The position numbers and the translations under genes were made by a program. Shown in pieces: positions 24,130-33,564 of a stretch of DNA of 64,000 nucleotides. The notes beneath the pieces are model-generated. The model worked only from the letters and a program-made list of their open reading frames with translations. It was not told the origin of the DNA and ran no database searches. Each line of letters begins with the position of its first letter. The first letter of the stretch is position 1. The stretch comes from Prevotella sp. (lineage in GTDB: Bacteria; Bacteroidota; Bacteroidia; Bacteroidales; Bacteroidaceae): assembly GCA_017623155.1 (NCBI GenBank), contig JAGAPR010000100.1, positions 1-64,000 of the forward strand, written 5' to 3'.

Positions 24130-25698
24130 TTATTTCACGTTTAAGACAACGATGGATTTCGCGGGAATTTCAGCTGTGATAACGTTCTTTTTCAGTTTCG
24201 CTTTTTTGAATTCAGCAGGTTTTACGATATCAGGATGCTCGAAATCATTATAATCCGTAACGTTTTTTGACGTGAGAATACGACCGGTAACGGTCTTTAC
24301 TGTAAGCCCTTTGAGGTCTATTGTGATAGTTTGACTCTTGTCAAGGCTTATGTTTGCCAACGATATTATCAAAGATCCGTCTGTTTGCTTTGCGGCGGAT
24401 GTGTTTAACACCGGTATCTTGCGCCCGTCTTTGGCGTGTTTATCTCCGCGTACGGTGATGCTGTCACATGATATGTTCATGGGGAGGTATATAGCTTCTT
24501 GGAAGCCCTTATACATGTCGAATACATGGTATGTGGGTGTGAGAACCATGTGGCCGGAACCTTTTTGGTCTGTGAGTATCATCGATTGCAATACATTTAC
24601 AACCTGTGCTATGTTGGCCATTCTGATGCGGTCGGTATGGCGGTGGAAAACATTAAGGGACAGAGCGGCCACAAATGCATCGCGCAAAGCATTCTGCTGA
24701 TACAGGTGTCCGGCTATGGTGCCCGGCTCCTCATCCCACCATGTGCCCCACTCGTCAACGAGAAGTCCAATCTTCTTTTGTGGGTCTTTGGCATCCATGA
24801 GTTTTGAGTGCCTGATTATCACGTCTTCGATACCGAGGCATTTGCCCATGGTCCAATAGTAATCGTCGTCGTTGAACTTTGTGGCAGAGCCTTTGCTTCC
24901 ACTCCATCCTGTTACGGTATAGTAATGCAATGACACTCCATCCATGCGATGGCCTACGTTATTCATGAGAACTTTGGTCCAATTATAGTCGTAATCGCTC
25001 GCTCCGCTGGCTATTTTGTAGAGTTTATTGCCATCGTAATTGCGACAATAAACGGAATAGCGGCGGTATAAGTCGGCATAATATTCGGGACGCATATTGC
25101 CTCCGCAGCCCCAGCTTTCGTTGCCCACACCAAGGAATTTCACTTTCCAAGCCTTGTCTCTTCCATTCTGACGGCGTAATTTTGCCATTGGGGTGTCGCC
25201 GTCGCTTGTCATATATTCAACCCATTTTGCCAATTCTTCGACAGTTCCGCTTCCGACATTGCCACTGATATAAGGTTCGCAGCCGAGCATTTCGCACAAG
25301 TTGAGGAATTCATGTGTGCCGAACGAGTTGTCTTCTATGGTTCCGCCCCAGTTGTTGTTCTGCATCTTGGGCCGATTTTCTTTTGGGCCGATACCATCCA
25401 TCCAGTGGTATTCATCGGCAAAGCATCCTCCCGGCCATCTCAATACGGGTATTTGCAGGTTTTTAAGTGCCTCAAAGACGTCTTTGCGGTAGCCCTTGAT
25501 GTTTGGAATGCCTGAGTTTTCTCCAACCCAAAGGCCGCCGTATATGCAAGATCCGAGATGCTCGGCAAACTGTCCGTATATCTCTTTGTGTATTTTCTGA
25601 TTGCCTTGTCTAATGTCGATAGATGCTTTTACGTCTTCTGCCGACATTGTTAACGTGCAACTAAATAGTAGTGCTGATGCGAAAAATAGTTTTCTCAT
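24130..25698 (-). CDS. GH51 alpha-L-arabinofuranosidase
   Basis: 522 residues. An N-terminal signal peptide (MRKLFFASALLFSCTLTMSA) sends it to the periplasm or outside. The GH51 features are complete: EIYGQFAEHLG, VLRWPGGCFADEYHW, FLGVGNESWGCGG with the acid/base Glu, HYYTVTG and LLVDEWGTWW with the nucleophile Glu, then a beta-sandwich C-terminus. It releases L-arabinose from arabinan, arabinoxylan or their oligosaccharides, feeding the operon in which it lies. It is five bases from the upstream kinase gene, so the two are translated together. Confidence 0.96.
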   Translation of the reverse strand: MRKLFFASALLFSCTLTMSAEDVKASIDIRQGNQKIHKEIYGQFAEHLGSCIYGGLWVGENSGIPNIKGYRKDVFEALKNLQIPVLRWPGGCFADEYHWMDGIGPKENRPKMQNNNWGGTIEDNSFGTHEFLNLCEMLGCEPYISGNVGSGTVEELAKWVEYMTSDGDTPMAKLRRQNGRDKAWKVKFLGVGNESWGCGGNMRPEYYADLYRRYSVYCRNYDGNKLYKIASGASDYDYNWTKVLMNNVGHRMDGVSLHYYTVTGWSGSKGSATKFNDDDYYWTMGKCLGIEDVIIRHSKLMDAKDPQKKIGLLVDEWGTWWDEEPGTIAGHLYQQNALRDAFVAALSLNVFHRHTDRIRMANIAQVVNVLQSMILTDQKGSGHMVLTPTYHVFDMYKGFQEAIYLPMNISCDSITVRGDKHAKDGRKIPVLNTSAAKQTDGSLIISLANISLDKSQTITIDLKGLTVKTVTGRILTSKNVTDYNDFEHPDIVKPAEFKKAKLKKNVITAEIPAKSIVVLNVK

Positions 25699-25703
25699 AT
25701 TGT

Positions 25704-27302
25704 TTATTTTTTGAAGTTTACGGCAGCTTTTTCTATCGCTAACCCTTTCTTATAGTTTTCTATGTATACATTAAAACCGGCAACATCTTCATCTGCGGGA
25801 GATATTTCAATACTGGATTTGCCTGTGAATACTTTATTTTCCAAGAAGTCGGCAAGTGGTAGATGCTTCTCGTTATTCACAAGATATGAAGCGAGCAATG
25901 CGATACCCCATGCACCACCTTCACCGGCCGTTTCCATAACAGATATTGGTGAGTTTAGGGCTGCGGCGAGAATTTTCTGTCCTACGCCTTTGGTCTTGAA
26001 CAAACCGCCGTGTCCTGTTATTCTGTCTACTTTAATCTTCTCATCTTTAAAAAGGATATCATTGCCAATTTTGAGCACACAGATAGAGGCATATAGATGT
26101 GTACGAATGAAGTTTGCGAGATTAAACTTATCCGTTGCAGAACGGACAAACAAAGGTCTGCCTTCCGCAAGGCCTGTTACTGGTTCGCCGGAGAAGTAGT
26201 TGTATGCAATCAAACCGCCACAGTCGGCATCTCCTTTTAACGCATTGTTATACAATTTCCCGTAAATATCATTTATGTCAACTGGTATGCCGAGCAGCTC
26301 TTGATATTCCTTGAACATGTTAACCCATGCGTTGAGGTCGGAAGTACAGTTGTTACAGTGTACCATGGCAACGGGACTTCCATCCGGTGTTGTCACCATA
26401 TCTATCATCTCATAGGGTTTGGATAAGTCTTTCTCCAATACAATCATGGAGAAAGAGGATGTGCCGGCAGACACATTACCGGTGCGAACTTTTACAGCAT
26501 TGGTGGCAACCATTCCTGTTCCGGCATCTCCTTCCGGAGGACAAACGGGTATTCCGGCTTTAAGATGCCCTGAGATGTCAAGGAGTTTTGCTCCTTTTTC
26601 GGTCAAGAAACCGGCATTTTCTCCAGCCTGTAAAACTTTGGGCAGAATGTCAATAAGGCTCCAATCGTATCCTTTATCGGCTATGAGATTATTGAATTTA
26701 TTTATCATGACTGATGAATAATCCTTTGTCTCGGGGTCGATAGGCAACATGCCGGAAGCGTCTCCTATTCCCAACACTTTATTGCCGGTTATTTGCCAAT
26801 GTATATATCCGGCAAGAGTCGTGATAAAGTCTATGTTGTTGACATGTTCTTCTTTATCTAAAATGGCTTGGTATAAGTGCGAAATGCTCCATCTGAGAGG
26901 AATATTGTAATTAAACAGTTCGGAAAGTCGGGCAGCAGCTTTGGCAGTGTTTGTATTTCTCCAAGTTCTGAACGGCACGAGAATTTCTTGGTTCTTGTTG
27001 AAAGGCATATAGCCGTGCATCATGGCACTTATGCCGATTGCTCCCAAACTTTCTATTTCAGTGTCATAGAGGTCTTTCACATTGTTTCTCAGGTCTGCAT
27101 AACAATATTGTAAACCTTTCCAAATAGCATCGATGCTGTAAGTCCACAATCCATCTATAAGTTGGTTTTCCCAATCGTGGTTACCTTGTGCAATGGGATT
27201 ATAGTCTTGATCTATCAGTACGGCTTTTATTCTTGTGGAACCGAATTCGATACCAAGAATAGCTTTACCTGACTCTATTGTGTGTTTGGCTTCTGAATTC
27301 AT
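25704..27302 (-). CDS. FGGY-family sugar kinase, probable L-ribulokinase
   Basis: 532 residues of the FGGY family: [15 protein letters not shown] is the N-terminal phosphate loop, [12 protein letters not shown] and FRTWRNTNT are substrate contacts, [30 protein letters not shown] is the ATPase core, and [24 protein letters not shown] near the end is the FGGY signature. In the arabinose operon it should phosphorylate L-ribulose to L-ribulose 5-phosphate. The sequence looks closer to the xylulokinase-like AraK of Bacteroides than to E. coli AraB; that is from memory. A 75-base hairpin separates it from araA. Confidence 0.88.
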   Translation of the reverse strand: MNSEAKHTIESGKAILGIEFGSTRIKAVLIDQDYNPIAQGNHDWENQLIDGLWTYSIDAIWKGLQYCYADLRNNVKDLYDTEIESLGAIGISAMMHGYMPFNKNQEILVPFRTWRNTNTAKAAARLSELFNYNIPLRWSISHLYQAILDKEEHVNNIDFITTLAGYIHWQITGNKVLGIGDASGMLPIDPETKDYSSVMINKFNNLIADKGYDWSLIDILPKVLQAGENAGFLTEKGAKLLDISGHLKAGIPVCPPEGDAGTGMVATNAVKVRTGNVSAGTSSFSMIVLEKDLSKPYEMIDMVTTPDGSPVAMVHCNNCTSDLNAWVNMFKEYQELLGIPVDINDIYGKLYNNALKGDADCGGLIAYNYFSGEPVTGLAEGRPLFVRSATDKFNLANFIRTHLYASICVLKIGNDILFKDEKIKVDRITGHGGLFKTKGVGQKILAAALNSPISVMETAGEGGAWGIALLASYLVNNEKHLPLADFLENKVFTGKSSIEISPADEDVAGFNVYIENYKKGLAIEKAAVNFKK

Positions 27303-27343
27303 AATGAATATACTAATAATTTTTGAGGGTAAAGATTTAAAAA

Positions 27344-27419
27344 TAAGGAGTTAAGATGTAAGATATATATTTAGCCATTATTTTTATGGTAGGATATATT
27401 CTCATATCTTAACTCCTTA
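27344..27419. repeat. Intercistronic hairpin between araA and the kinase gene
   Basis: TAAGGAGTTAAGAT (27344-27357) pairs perfectly with ATCTTAACTCCTTA (27406-27419); the intervening AT-rich bases add partial pairing. It could stabilise or process the operon mRNA. The GGAGTTAA core is shared with the inverted repeat at 11296-11359. Confidence 0.65.
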
Positions 27420-27432
27420 ATTATATAATAAG

Positions 27433-28974
27433 TTAGTTTAATGCTTTATTAAGCATGTAGTAAACTTCGTTAAATCGCAATTCCTTGCGGAAGTCATCGA
27501 CTGTTGTCTCGTTGTTTATCAACAAACATTCAATGCCGGCAATTTCAGCATAATCTTGCCAATATTCGTCTGTTAAGTCATAAGAGAAGCAACTGTGATG
27601 TGTTCCACCGGCATAAATCCAGCATCCAGCACCTGTTTCAAAATTGGGTTGAGGAATCCATAATGCTGATGCAACGGGAAGTTTTGGAAGTGGTTTTGGT
27701 TCAATGCAGTCAACATCGTTGACAATAAGGCGGAAGCGATTGCCCATATCCACAACAGTAGCTGTTACTCCTTTTCCTACTTTTGAGGTAAATACGAGGC
27801 GCGCGGTCTTGCTCTTACGTATACCGATACCGAGGAAATGAACTTCAAGTCTTGGCTTGGATGCGGCTATCAGCGGACATACTTCGAGCATGTGTGATTG
27901 TAGAATGGAACTTTGCTCTCCATTGAAGTTCAATGTATAGTCTTCGAGGAATGAACATCCGCCGTTAAGGCCTTGATTCATTACCCATACACTGCGATAT
28001 AATGCTGCCGATTTCCAGTCGCCTTCGGCACCGAAGCCGTATCCTTCGGCCATGAGGCGTTGTGAGGCGAGACCGGGTATTTGGTCAAATCCTTTTCCTG
28101 TTTCACTGACATTGACATCGCCAAGGTCGTCGAAGTTGGTTGTAAATCCTTTGGCTCCTTTGGCTTTGAGAATTGCTCGTAGTGCCAATTCGGCTTTTGC
28201 GGAATTCCAAATTTTCTGGTATTCTTCTGTATCCTTGTCTTCGAGAACGGCATCATGCTCATAAAGATTGAAGTATTCGGCTACGAGATTGTTAACATCA
28301 GCGTCTTTAATATCATTGAAGTAGGTCATGACTTCACTGAATGGACAGTAATCCACGTGGTAGCCCAAAACCTGTTCAGCTGCAACTTTATCGCCATCGG
28401 TGACGGCAACATTGTTCATTTGGTCCCCGAAGCGTATTATAAGCATGTCTTGTGAGTCTGCCCAAGCTGCGCAAACACGCTCCCAAACGGCAATGTGCTC
28501 TTGCGTTTTTGAATCTTTCCAATATCCAACGACAAGTTTTCTGCGGATGCGCATACGTGAAATGATATGTCCGAATTCGCGGTCTCCATGTGCACTTTGA
28601 TTTAAGTTCATGAAGTCCATGTCAATTTCATTCCATGGAATTTCCTCGTTGAATTGTGTATGCAGGTGAAGTAATGGTTTATGAAGGATTTGCAGACCGT
28701 GTATCCACATTTTGGCTGGTGAGAAAGTGTGCATCCAAGTGATTACGCCTACACATTTTTTTTCATTATTCGCTTGCGCAAAGATGTCGGCAACTTCTTT
28801 TGAGCTGTTGGCTGTTCCTTTGTAAATAACCTTTATAGGTAGTCTTCCGGATTCATTGAGTCCATCTACCATTTTTTTTGAGTGATTGTCAACTTGAACA
28901 ACAGCATCGCCTCCATATAGGAGTTGTGCACCGGTGACAAACCAAACTTCCATGTTATCAAATGCTTTGATCAT
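27433..28974 (-). CDS. araA: L-arabinose isomerase
   Basis: 513 residues, the family's usual length. It starts FDNMEVWFVTGAQLLYGGDAVVQVDNHSKKMVDGLNESG, as AraA proteins do. The metal-binding Glu and His residues fall in GAEGDWKSAALYRSVWVMNQGLNGGCSFLEDYT and in SHMLEVCP, and the C-terminal GGTHHSCFSYDLT is also typical. The manganese-dependent enzyme converts L-arabinose to L-ribulose in the cytosol. It follows araD by 33 bases. Confidence 0.97.
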   Translation of the reverse strand: MIKAFDNMEVWFVTGAQLLYGGDAVVQVDNHSKKMVDGLNESGRLPIKVIYKGTANSSKEVADIFAQANNEKKCVGVITWMHTFSPAKMWIHGLQILHKPLLHLHTQFNEEIPWNEIDMDFMNLNQSAHGDREFGHIISRMRIRRKLVVGYWKDSKTQEHIAVWERVCAAWADSQDMLIIRFGDQMNNVAVTDGDKVAAEQVLGYHVDYCPFSEVMTYFNDIKDADVNNLVAEYFNLYEHDAVLEDKDTEEYQKIWNSAKAELALRAILKAKGAKGFTTNFDDLGDVNVSETGKGFDQIPGLASQRLMAEGYGFGAEGDWKSAALYRSVWVMNQGLNGGCSFLEDYTLNFNGEQSSILQSHMLEVCPLIAASKPRLEVHFLGIGIRKSKTARLVFTSKVGKGVTATVVDMGNRFRLIVNDVDCIEPKPLPKLPVASALWIPQPNFETGAGCWIYAGGTHHSCFSYDLTDEYWQDYAEIAGIECLLINNETTVDDFRKELRFNEVYYMLNKALN

Positions 28975-29007
28975 ATTGTAATAATGTTTTAAGTTTATAT
29001 ATGTTTC

Positions 29008-29709
29008 TTACTTTTTCTTTTGACCATAATATGCGTTTGGTCCATGTTTACGGCTAAAATGCTTTTCAATGAGCAACGGATTCATTGTCGTATCAGGATT
29101 TACCGAGTATGAAATGAATGCCATTTTCGCAACTTGTTCCATTACTACGGCATTGTAAACGGCGTTGTCTGCATCTTTACCCCATGCGAACGGTCCGTGA
29201 TTTTTTACCAATACCCCCGGAGTATGTATGGGATTGATATTTCCCGACTTAATTCTTTTAATTATGACGTTGCCTGTTTCCAATTCATAATCCCCTTTTA
29301 CTTCTTGCTCTGTCATGTCTTCGGTGCATGGTATAGAGTCATGAAAGTAGTCGGCATGGGTAGTTCCTATGTTAGGTATGTCTTTGCCTGCTTGTGCCCA
29401 TGCAGTTGCATAAGTGGAGTGGGTGTGTACAATGCCGCCTATTTCGGGAAATTCTCTATACAATGCGAGATGGGTGGGGGTGTCAGATGATGGGTTTAAG
29501 TCTCCTTCAACCACCTTACCTGTGTTTAAGTCAACGATAACCATGTCTGATGCTTGCATTTTGTCATAGTTCACGCCAGACGGTTTAATGACAACCAATC
29601 CTTTCTCTCTGTCTATTCCGGATACGTTACCCCATGTAAAGATAACAAGGTTATGTTTTACCAAATCAAGATTGGCTTGAAATACTTTTTCTTTAAGTTC
29701 TTCTAACAT
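29008..29709 (-). CDS. araD: L-ribulose-5-phosphate 4-epimerase
   Basis: 233 residues of the class II aldolase/epimerase fold. [25 protein letters not shown] is the N-terminal signature; [43 protein letters not shown] holds the zinc-binding Asp/His cluster and HTH; and a third His is in [16 protein letters not shown]. It converts L-ribulose 5-phosphate to D-xylulose 5-phosphate, the last step specific to arabinose. Confidence 0.97.
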   Translation of the reverse strand: MLEELKEKVFQANLDLVKHNLVIFTWGNVSGIDREKGLVVIKPSGVNYDKMQASDMVIVDLNTGKVVEGDLNPSSDTPTHLALYREFPEIGGIVHTHSTYATAWAQAGKDIPNIGTTHADYFHDSIPCTEDMTEQEVKGDYELETGNVIIKRIKSGNINPIHTPGVLVKNHGPFAWGKDADNAVYNAVVMEQVAKMAFISYSVNPDTTMNPLLIEKHFSRKHGPNAYYGQKKK

Positions 29710-29730
29710 AAGTGGTTTTATTATTATCTG

Positions 29731-30408
29731 TTATAATTTGAAATTGGGATCTTCTTTATATACACTCTTGTTAAATCTGTATAAGTAAGCTCCGCGCTTT
29801 GAACTTGTCTTGTCTATCAGTTCTGTTCTTTCTATAAAGTCCATATCCTTTATACGCTTGCGGAAATTACGTTTGTCAACTTCTTCGCCACATACAGCCT
29901 CATACACTTTTTGTAATTGAGTAAGAGTGAACAGTTTGGGTAATAATCTAAAGCTGATAGGCTCGCGAGAGATTTTGTCTTTCATCATATTATGAGCCTT
30001 TCTTACCATTTCGTTATGGTCTGAGTACAACTCAGGTAATTCATTTATATTTACCCAATGCACATCATGCTGTTTCTGTTGCATGCAATCATAATCCTTG
30101 GTATTGATTAATGCATAGTATACAATGGATATTACGCGTTCTCCCGGATCACGATCGACTTGTCCAAACGCTCCGACTTGTCGCATGTATAAATTCCTTA
30201 ATCCCGTAAGTTCCATAAGGACTCTGTTCGCTGCGTCATCAACACTTTCGTTGTTTCGCACGAAACCGCCGTAAAGAGAGTCTTGTCCTAATCCGGGTTC
30301 CATTTTGCGTTTTCCGATAAGGACCCTGAGCTCGCCCTCGTTAAATCCAAAGATGATGCAGTCAACGGAAACCAAGACTTTGGAATATTCGTTATAGAAT
30401 TTTGCCAT
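29731..30408 (-). CDS. araR: Nudix-related transcriptional regulator AraR
   Basis: 225 residues: a Nudix fold at about 10-140 and a C-terminal winged helix (FTLTQLQKVYEAVCGEEVDKRNFRKRIKDM). The Nudix box runs G48 to about L70, but the REUxEE core reads RVLMEL, so two of the catalytic Glu residues are gone. That fits a sugar sensor rather than a hydrolase, as established for the Bacteroides AraR/NrtR-like regulators, which repress arabinose genes until arabinose binds. It lies inside the operon it should control, 22 bases before araD. Confidence 0.9.
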   Translation of the reverse strand: MAKFYNEYSKVLVSVDCIIFGFNEGELRVLIGKRKMEPGLGQDSLYGGFVRNNESVDDAANRVLMELTGLRNLYMRQVGAFGQVDRDPGERVISIVYYALINTKDYDCMQQKQHDVHWVNINELPELYSDHNEMVRKAHNMMKDKISREPISFRLLPKLFTLTQLQKVYEAVCGEEVDKRNFRKRIKDMDFIERTELIDKTSSKRGAYLYRFNKSVYKEDPNFKL

Positions 30409-30472
30409 TTTAAAAATTTAAGAATGAATGGAGGATATATATAGTTACATATAAATTCTCCATTCTTTTTAT

Positions 30473-32149
30473 TTACCAAAAGTAATAATAGAACGCTATT
30501 GTTATTGATAAGATTATAACGGTATGTATGACATCCCATTTGTTCCAACTTGCACGAGTCGCAGCGCGTTGTTCCGGTGTGGATGTTCCGAATACGAGAC
30601 CGCGTATCTTCTCCTCAGACGGTGCTTCTGTCATTAGACTAACGATTACTACGACAAGACAGCAAACAACGAGCATCACTCCGCAGAAATACAACCAGTT
30701 GAAATCATAGAACAACCATTTAAACCAGCAGTCAGCGGCATCGGTATTGTTGCTGTAATAAACTTTTGCGCCAAGGCGTGTGAGACCTATAATCATACCG
30801 GAAAGTAATCCCCACATACCGCCTTTTGCCGATGCACGTTTCCATGTTATTCCGAGGAGGAATGCAGCTGCAATACCGGGTGCCAATACGGATTGAACAT
30901 CTTGTAGGTAGTTATATAATACATCACCGACAGATTTCATTATCGGAATCCATAAAATACCCAATACAACTATTACAACAGTGGCTGCTTGTCCGATTTT
31001 GACGAGTGCTTTTTCTGATGTGTTTGGTCTAAAACGTTTGTAAAAGTCTATTGTAAATAACATTGCCGAAGAATTAAATAGTGAAGCCAATGATGACATC
31101 AATGCTGCAAGAATTCCGCAGACAACAAGACCCTTAACACCGGCCGGTAACAGTTTGGCCACAAGCGAGGGGAATGCGGCATCGGCATTGGGAAGTACGT
31201 ATACACCTGTAGCCAACTCAATTTGATTTTTCGACATTGCGAAAGCAATCATTCCGGGAATAAGGAAGAGAAAAACGGGGAGTAACTTCAGATAAGCTCC
31301 GAATATTGTTCCTCTGCGTGCTTCTTTCTCATTCTTTCCGGATAGGACACGTTGAACAATAAACTGGTCGGTACACCAATACCAGAAACCGATTACGGCG
31401 GAGCCTACCAATGCACCGAGCCAAGGATAATCTTTATCGCGCAGGTCGCGGATGAGATTTGTCATATGATCGCCATATTCATTAACCTCGACAGCCTTGC
31501 AAGTCTCCATCATGACATCCCATCCACCGAGAGCGCGGAGACCTAAGACAAGGATAATGACGGAACCGAGCAATAGGATGGGGGTTTGTAATACCGATGT
31601 ATAAAGTACTGATTTCATTCCGCCGAAGATTGTATATAGAGCGGTAATGACAACTAATCCTATGGCCGCAATCCAAAAGAAGTCAATGCCCCAAAGTTCT
31701 TTTATACCGAATACTTGTTGGAATACAAGTCCACCGGCATATACCGTAACTGCAACTTTTGTGAGCACATAGGATATGAGAGATATTACAGAAAGTATAG
31801 TGCGACTTGTCGCATTGTAGCGCCTTTCAAGAAATTCCGGCATGGTGTATACCATAGAACGGGTATAGAATGGAACGAAAACCCAACCGAGAATAAGAAT
31901 CATCCATCCCTGAATTTCCCAGTGAGCCATCGCCATACCGGATGAAGCACCAGCTCCGGCAAGTCCGATTAAGTGTTCAGAGCCAATATTAGATGCAAAG
32001 ATAGATGCACCGATAGCTATCCATGTGGCATCTTTGCCACCAAGAAAATAATCTGCTGAATTGTTGTTTTTTTGATTGATAACCCAAACAACGATACCAA
32101 TAAGTGCAATGCAGAATATGCCAATTACAATCCAATCTAAAAGTGCCAT
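30473..32149 (-). CDS. Sodium/sugar symporter (SSS family), probable arabinose importer
   Basis: 558 residues with about 14 membrane helices. SADYFLGGKDATWIAIGASIFASNIGSEHLIGLAGAGASSGMAMAHWEIQGWMIL near the N-terminus is characteristic of SGLT-like transporters, with sodium-site residues in the first helices; YALYTIFGGMKSV-type and GLVVCGILAALMSSLASLFNSSAMLFTIDFY motifs follow. Its place between mutarotase and araR suggests it brings L-arabinose across the inner membrane with sodium. Confidence 0.9.
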   Translation of the reverse strand: MALLDWIVIGIFCIALIGIVVWVINQKNNNSADYFLGGKDATWIAIGASIFASNIGSEHLIGLAGAGASSGMAMAHWEIQGWMILILGWVFVPFYTRSMVYTMPEFLERRYNATSRTILSVISLISYVLTKVAVTVYAGGLVFQQVFGIKELWGIDFFWIAAIGLVVITALYTIFGGMKSVLYTSVLQTPILLLGSVIILVLGLRALGGWDVMMETCKAVEVNEYGDHMTNLIRDLRDKDYPWLGALVGSAVIGFWYWCTDQFIVQRVLSGKNEKEARRGTIFGAYLKLLPVFLFLIPGMIAFAMSKNQIELATGVYVLPNADAAFPSLVAKLLPAGVKGLVVCGILAALMSSLASLFNSSAMLFTIDFYKRFRPNTSEKALVKIGQAATVVIVVLGILWIPIMKSVGDVLYNYLQDVQSVLAPGIAAAFLLGITWKRASAKGGMWGLLSGMIIGLTRLGAKVYYSNNTDAADCWFKWLFYDFNWLYFCGVMLVVCCLVVVIVSLMTEAPSEEKIRGLVFGTSTPEQRAATRASWNKWDVIHTVIILSITIAFYYYFW

Positions 32150-32179
32150 AGTTTATGTTCTTCTTAATTTAAATTTTAA

Positions 32180-33343
32180 TTATTTGGTAGAAAACTTGTA
32201 AGCTACATGGCTGTAATACTTTTCGCCCGGTTTAAGATATGGGCTTGGCCATTCTTTTTTGTTGGGTGAATCGGGATATTTTTGGCTTTCAAGACATACG
32301 GATACATGTTTGGGATATTTAATGCCATTCTTACATGTGATGCCTGTGCCTTGGAAATTACCTGTATATACTTGTACTCCCGGCTCGTTGGTAAACATTT
32401 CAAGGAAAATGCCGGTTGAAGGAGAGTAGAGGCTTGCACATACTTGCGTATCATCGCCTTTGCCGTCCTTGTATGTGTTGAGACACCAGTTGTGGTCATA
32501 TCCGGTCGCGTTTTTAATCTGTTGGAATGTTGTGTCGTTTATAGTTTCGTTGATAGCGTGCGGTTTACGAAAATCCATTGGAGTATTTTCTACCGGTGTA
32601 ATCTCTCCTGTTGTCATGTATGTTGCATCGGCAGGCGTGAAGTTGTCTGCGTTGATATACAATATCATATCCGTTCCTTCACGCGATGGATCTCCATTCA
32701 GATTAAAATATGAATGGTTTGTCATGTTTATAACCGTTTCTTTGTCGGTAGTTGCTTCGAAAACGATGTCCAGCGTGTTGTTACTCAATAGTGTATACGT
32801 GGCCGTGGCATTAATTGTTCCGGGGAAGCCATTATCTCCGTCGGGGGATACAATTGTAAGTTTCAGTGTGGAATCGTTTGGTTGTTCGGCATCATATACT
32901 TGATACATCCATCCCGAATTGCCGCCGTGCAGACAATGACCGAAATTATTTTGCGGCAGTTGATACTCTTTATCTGCAACGGTTATTAACCCTTTGTTTA
33001 TGCGGTTAGCATAACGACCGACAGAAGAGCCGTAGTCACTTGGAGAATTAACAGTGTCGGCATATTGGACTATATTGTCATATCCCAAAACAACATCTGT
33101 CATTTTACCGTCTTTATCAGGTACCATGATAGATACAACTCGTCCTCCGAAGTTGGTGATACACACTTCCATATCTTTGTTTTTAATGGTGAACAAAGAT
33201 GTTTTTTTGCCATTGATGACTGAATCAAATGCTGTTGGATTAAGCCCGGATAGAGTGAGGGGCTCTTGTTGGTTAGTGGAACAACCGGCAAATAGTATTG
33301 CAGCTATGCCAAGTCCCAAGCAGGTCTTTTTAAGGTTTCTCAT
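32180..33343 (-). CDS. Aldose 1-epimerase lipoprotein of the arabinose operon
   Basis: 387 residues. A signal with lipobox (LFAGC near residues 17-21) makes it a lipoprotein facing the periplasm or outer membrane, unlike the cytosolic GalM at 36046. The mutarotase core is complete: GGRVVSIMVPDKDG, SVGRYANRINKG, FGHCLHGGNSGW, NMTNHSYFNLNGD, YDHNWCL and FLEMFTNEPGVQVYTGNFQGTG with the catalytic His and Glu. It should equilibrate arabinose anomers before uptake. First gene of the operon. Confidence 0.92.
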   Translation of the reverse strand: MRNLKKTCLGLGIAAILFAGCSTNQQEPLTLSGLNPTAFDSVINGKKTSLFTIKNKDMEVCITNFGGRVVSIMVPDKDGKMTDVVLGYDNIVQYADTVNSPSDYGSSVGRYANRINKGLITVADKEYQLPQNNFGHCLHGGNSGWMYQVYDAEQPNDSTLKLTIVSPDGDNGFPGTINATATYTLLSNNTLDIVFEATTDKETVINMTNHSYFNLNGDPSREGTDMILYINADNFTPADATYMTTGEITPVENTPMDFRKPHAINETINDTTFQQIKNATGYDHNWCLNTYKDGKGDDTQVCASLYSPSTGIFLEMFTNEPGVQVYTGNFQGTGITCKNGIKYPKHVSVCLESQKYPDSPNKKEWPSPYLKPGEKYYSHVAYKFSTK

Positions 33344-33391
33344 TATTGAAATACTTTAATGATTTTATTAGAGATTATATTATTTTAGCTG

Positions 33392-33421
33392 TAAAATTAC
33401 TATTTAAATTTGAAATGGCAA
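33392..33421 (-). promoter_or_regulatory. Probable arabinose operon promoter
   Basis: On the minus strand TTGCC (33421-33417) and TAATTTTA (33399-33392) are about 17 bases apart. The -7 box has A for the final G, so the match is not perfect. It lies about 50 bases before the mutarotase start. Confidence 0.45.
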
Positions 33422-33442
33422 TATAAAAAAGGATATTTTTTC

Positions 33443-33464
33443 GTGTATAGTGTTTGTTTTACAC
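33443..33464. promoter_or_regulatory. Candidate operator upstream of the arabinose operon
   Basis: A 22-base stretch with inverted ends GTGTA and TACAC, just upstream of the proposed -33 box. Its size and position would suit a dimeric regulator such as AraR, but no second copy was seen and the AraR consensus was not available to compare. Confidence 0.3.
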
Positions 33465-33513
33465 CCAAAGAAGTTGTGTTTAACTTATAGTAACATATTT
33501 TTCTAATAAAAAA

Positions 33514-33540
33514 GGGCATTTACAGCTTCTGTAAATGCCC
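33514..33540 (-). terminator. Terminator of the galactose operon
   Basis: GGGCATTTACAG (33514-33525) pairs perfectly with CTGTAAATGCCC (33529-33540) around three bases. Read leftward it is followed by TTTTTTATT, a good U-tract, 24 bases past the galK stop. Confidence 0.9.
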
Positions 33541-33564
33541 CTTTGTAAATACTAAATATAAATT

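Noticed and set aside
27344..27419. A terminator splitting the arabinose operon
   Set aside because: There is no U-tract beyond ordinary AT-richness, and the genes on both sides belong to one pathway; an mRNA processing or dispersed hairpin fits better.
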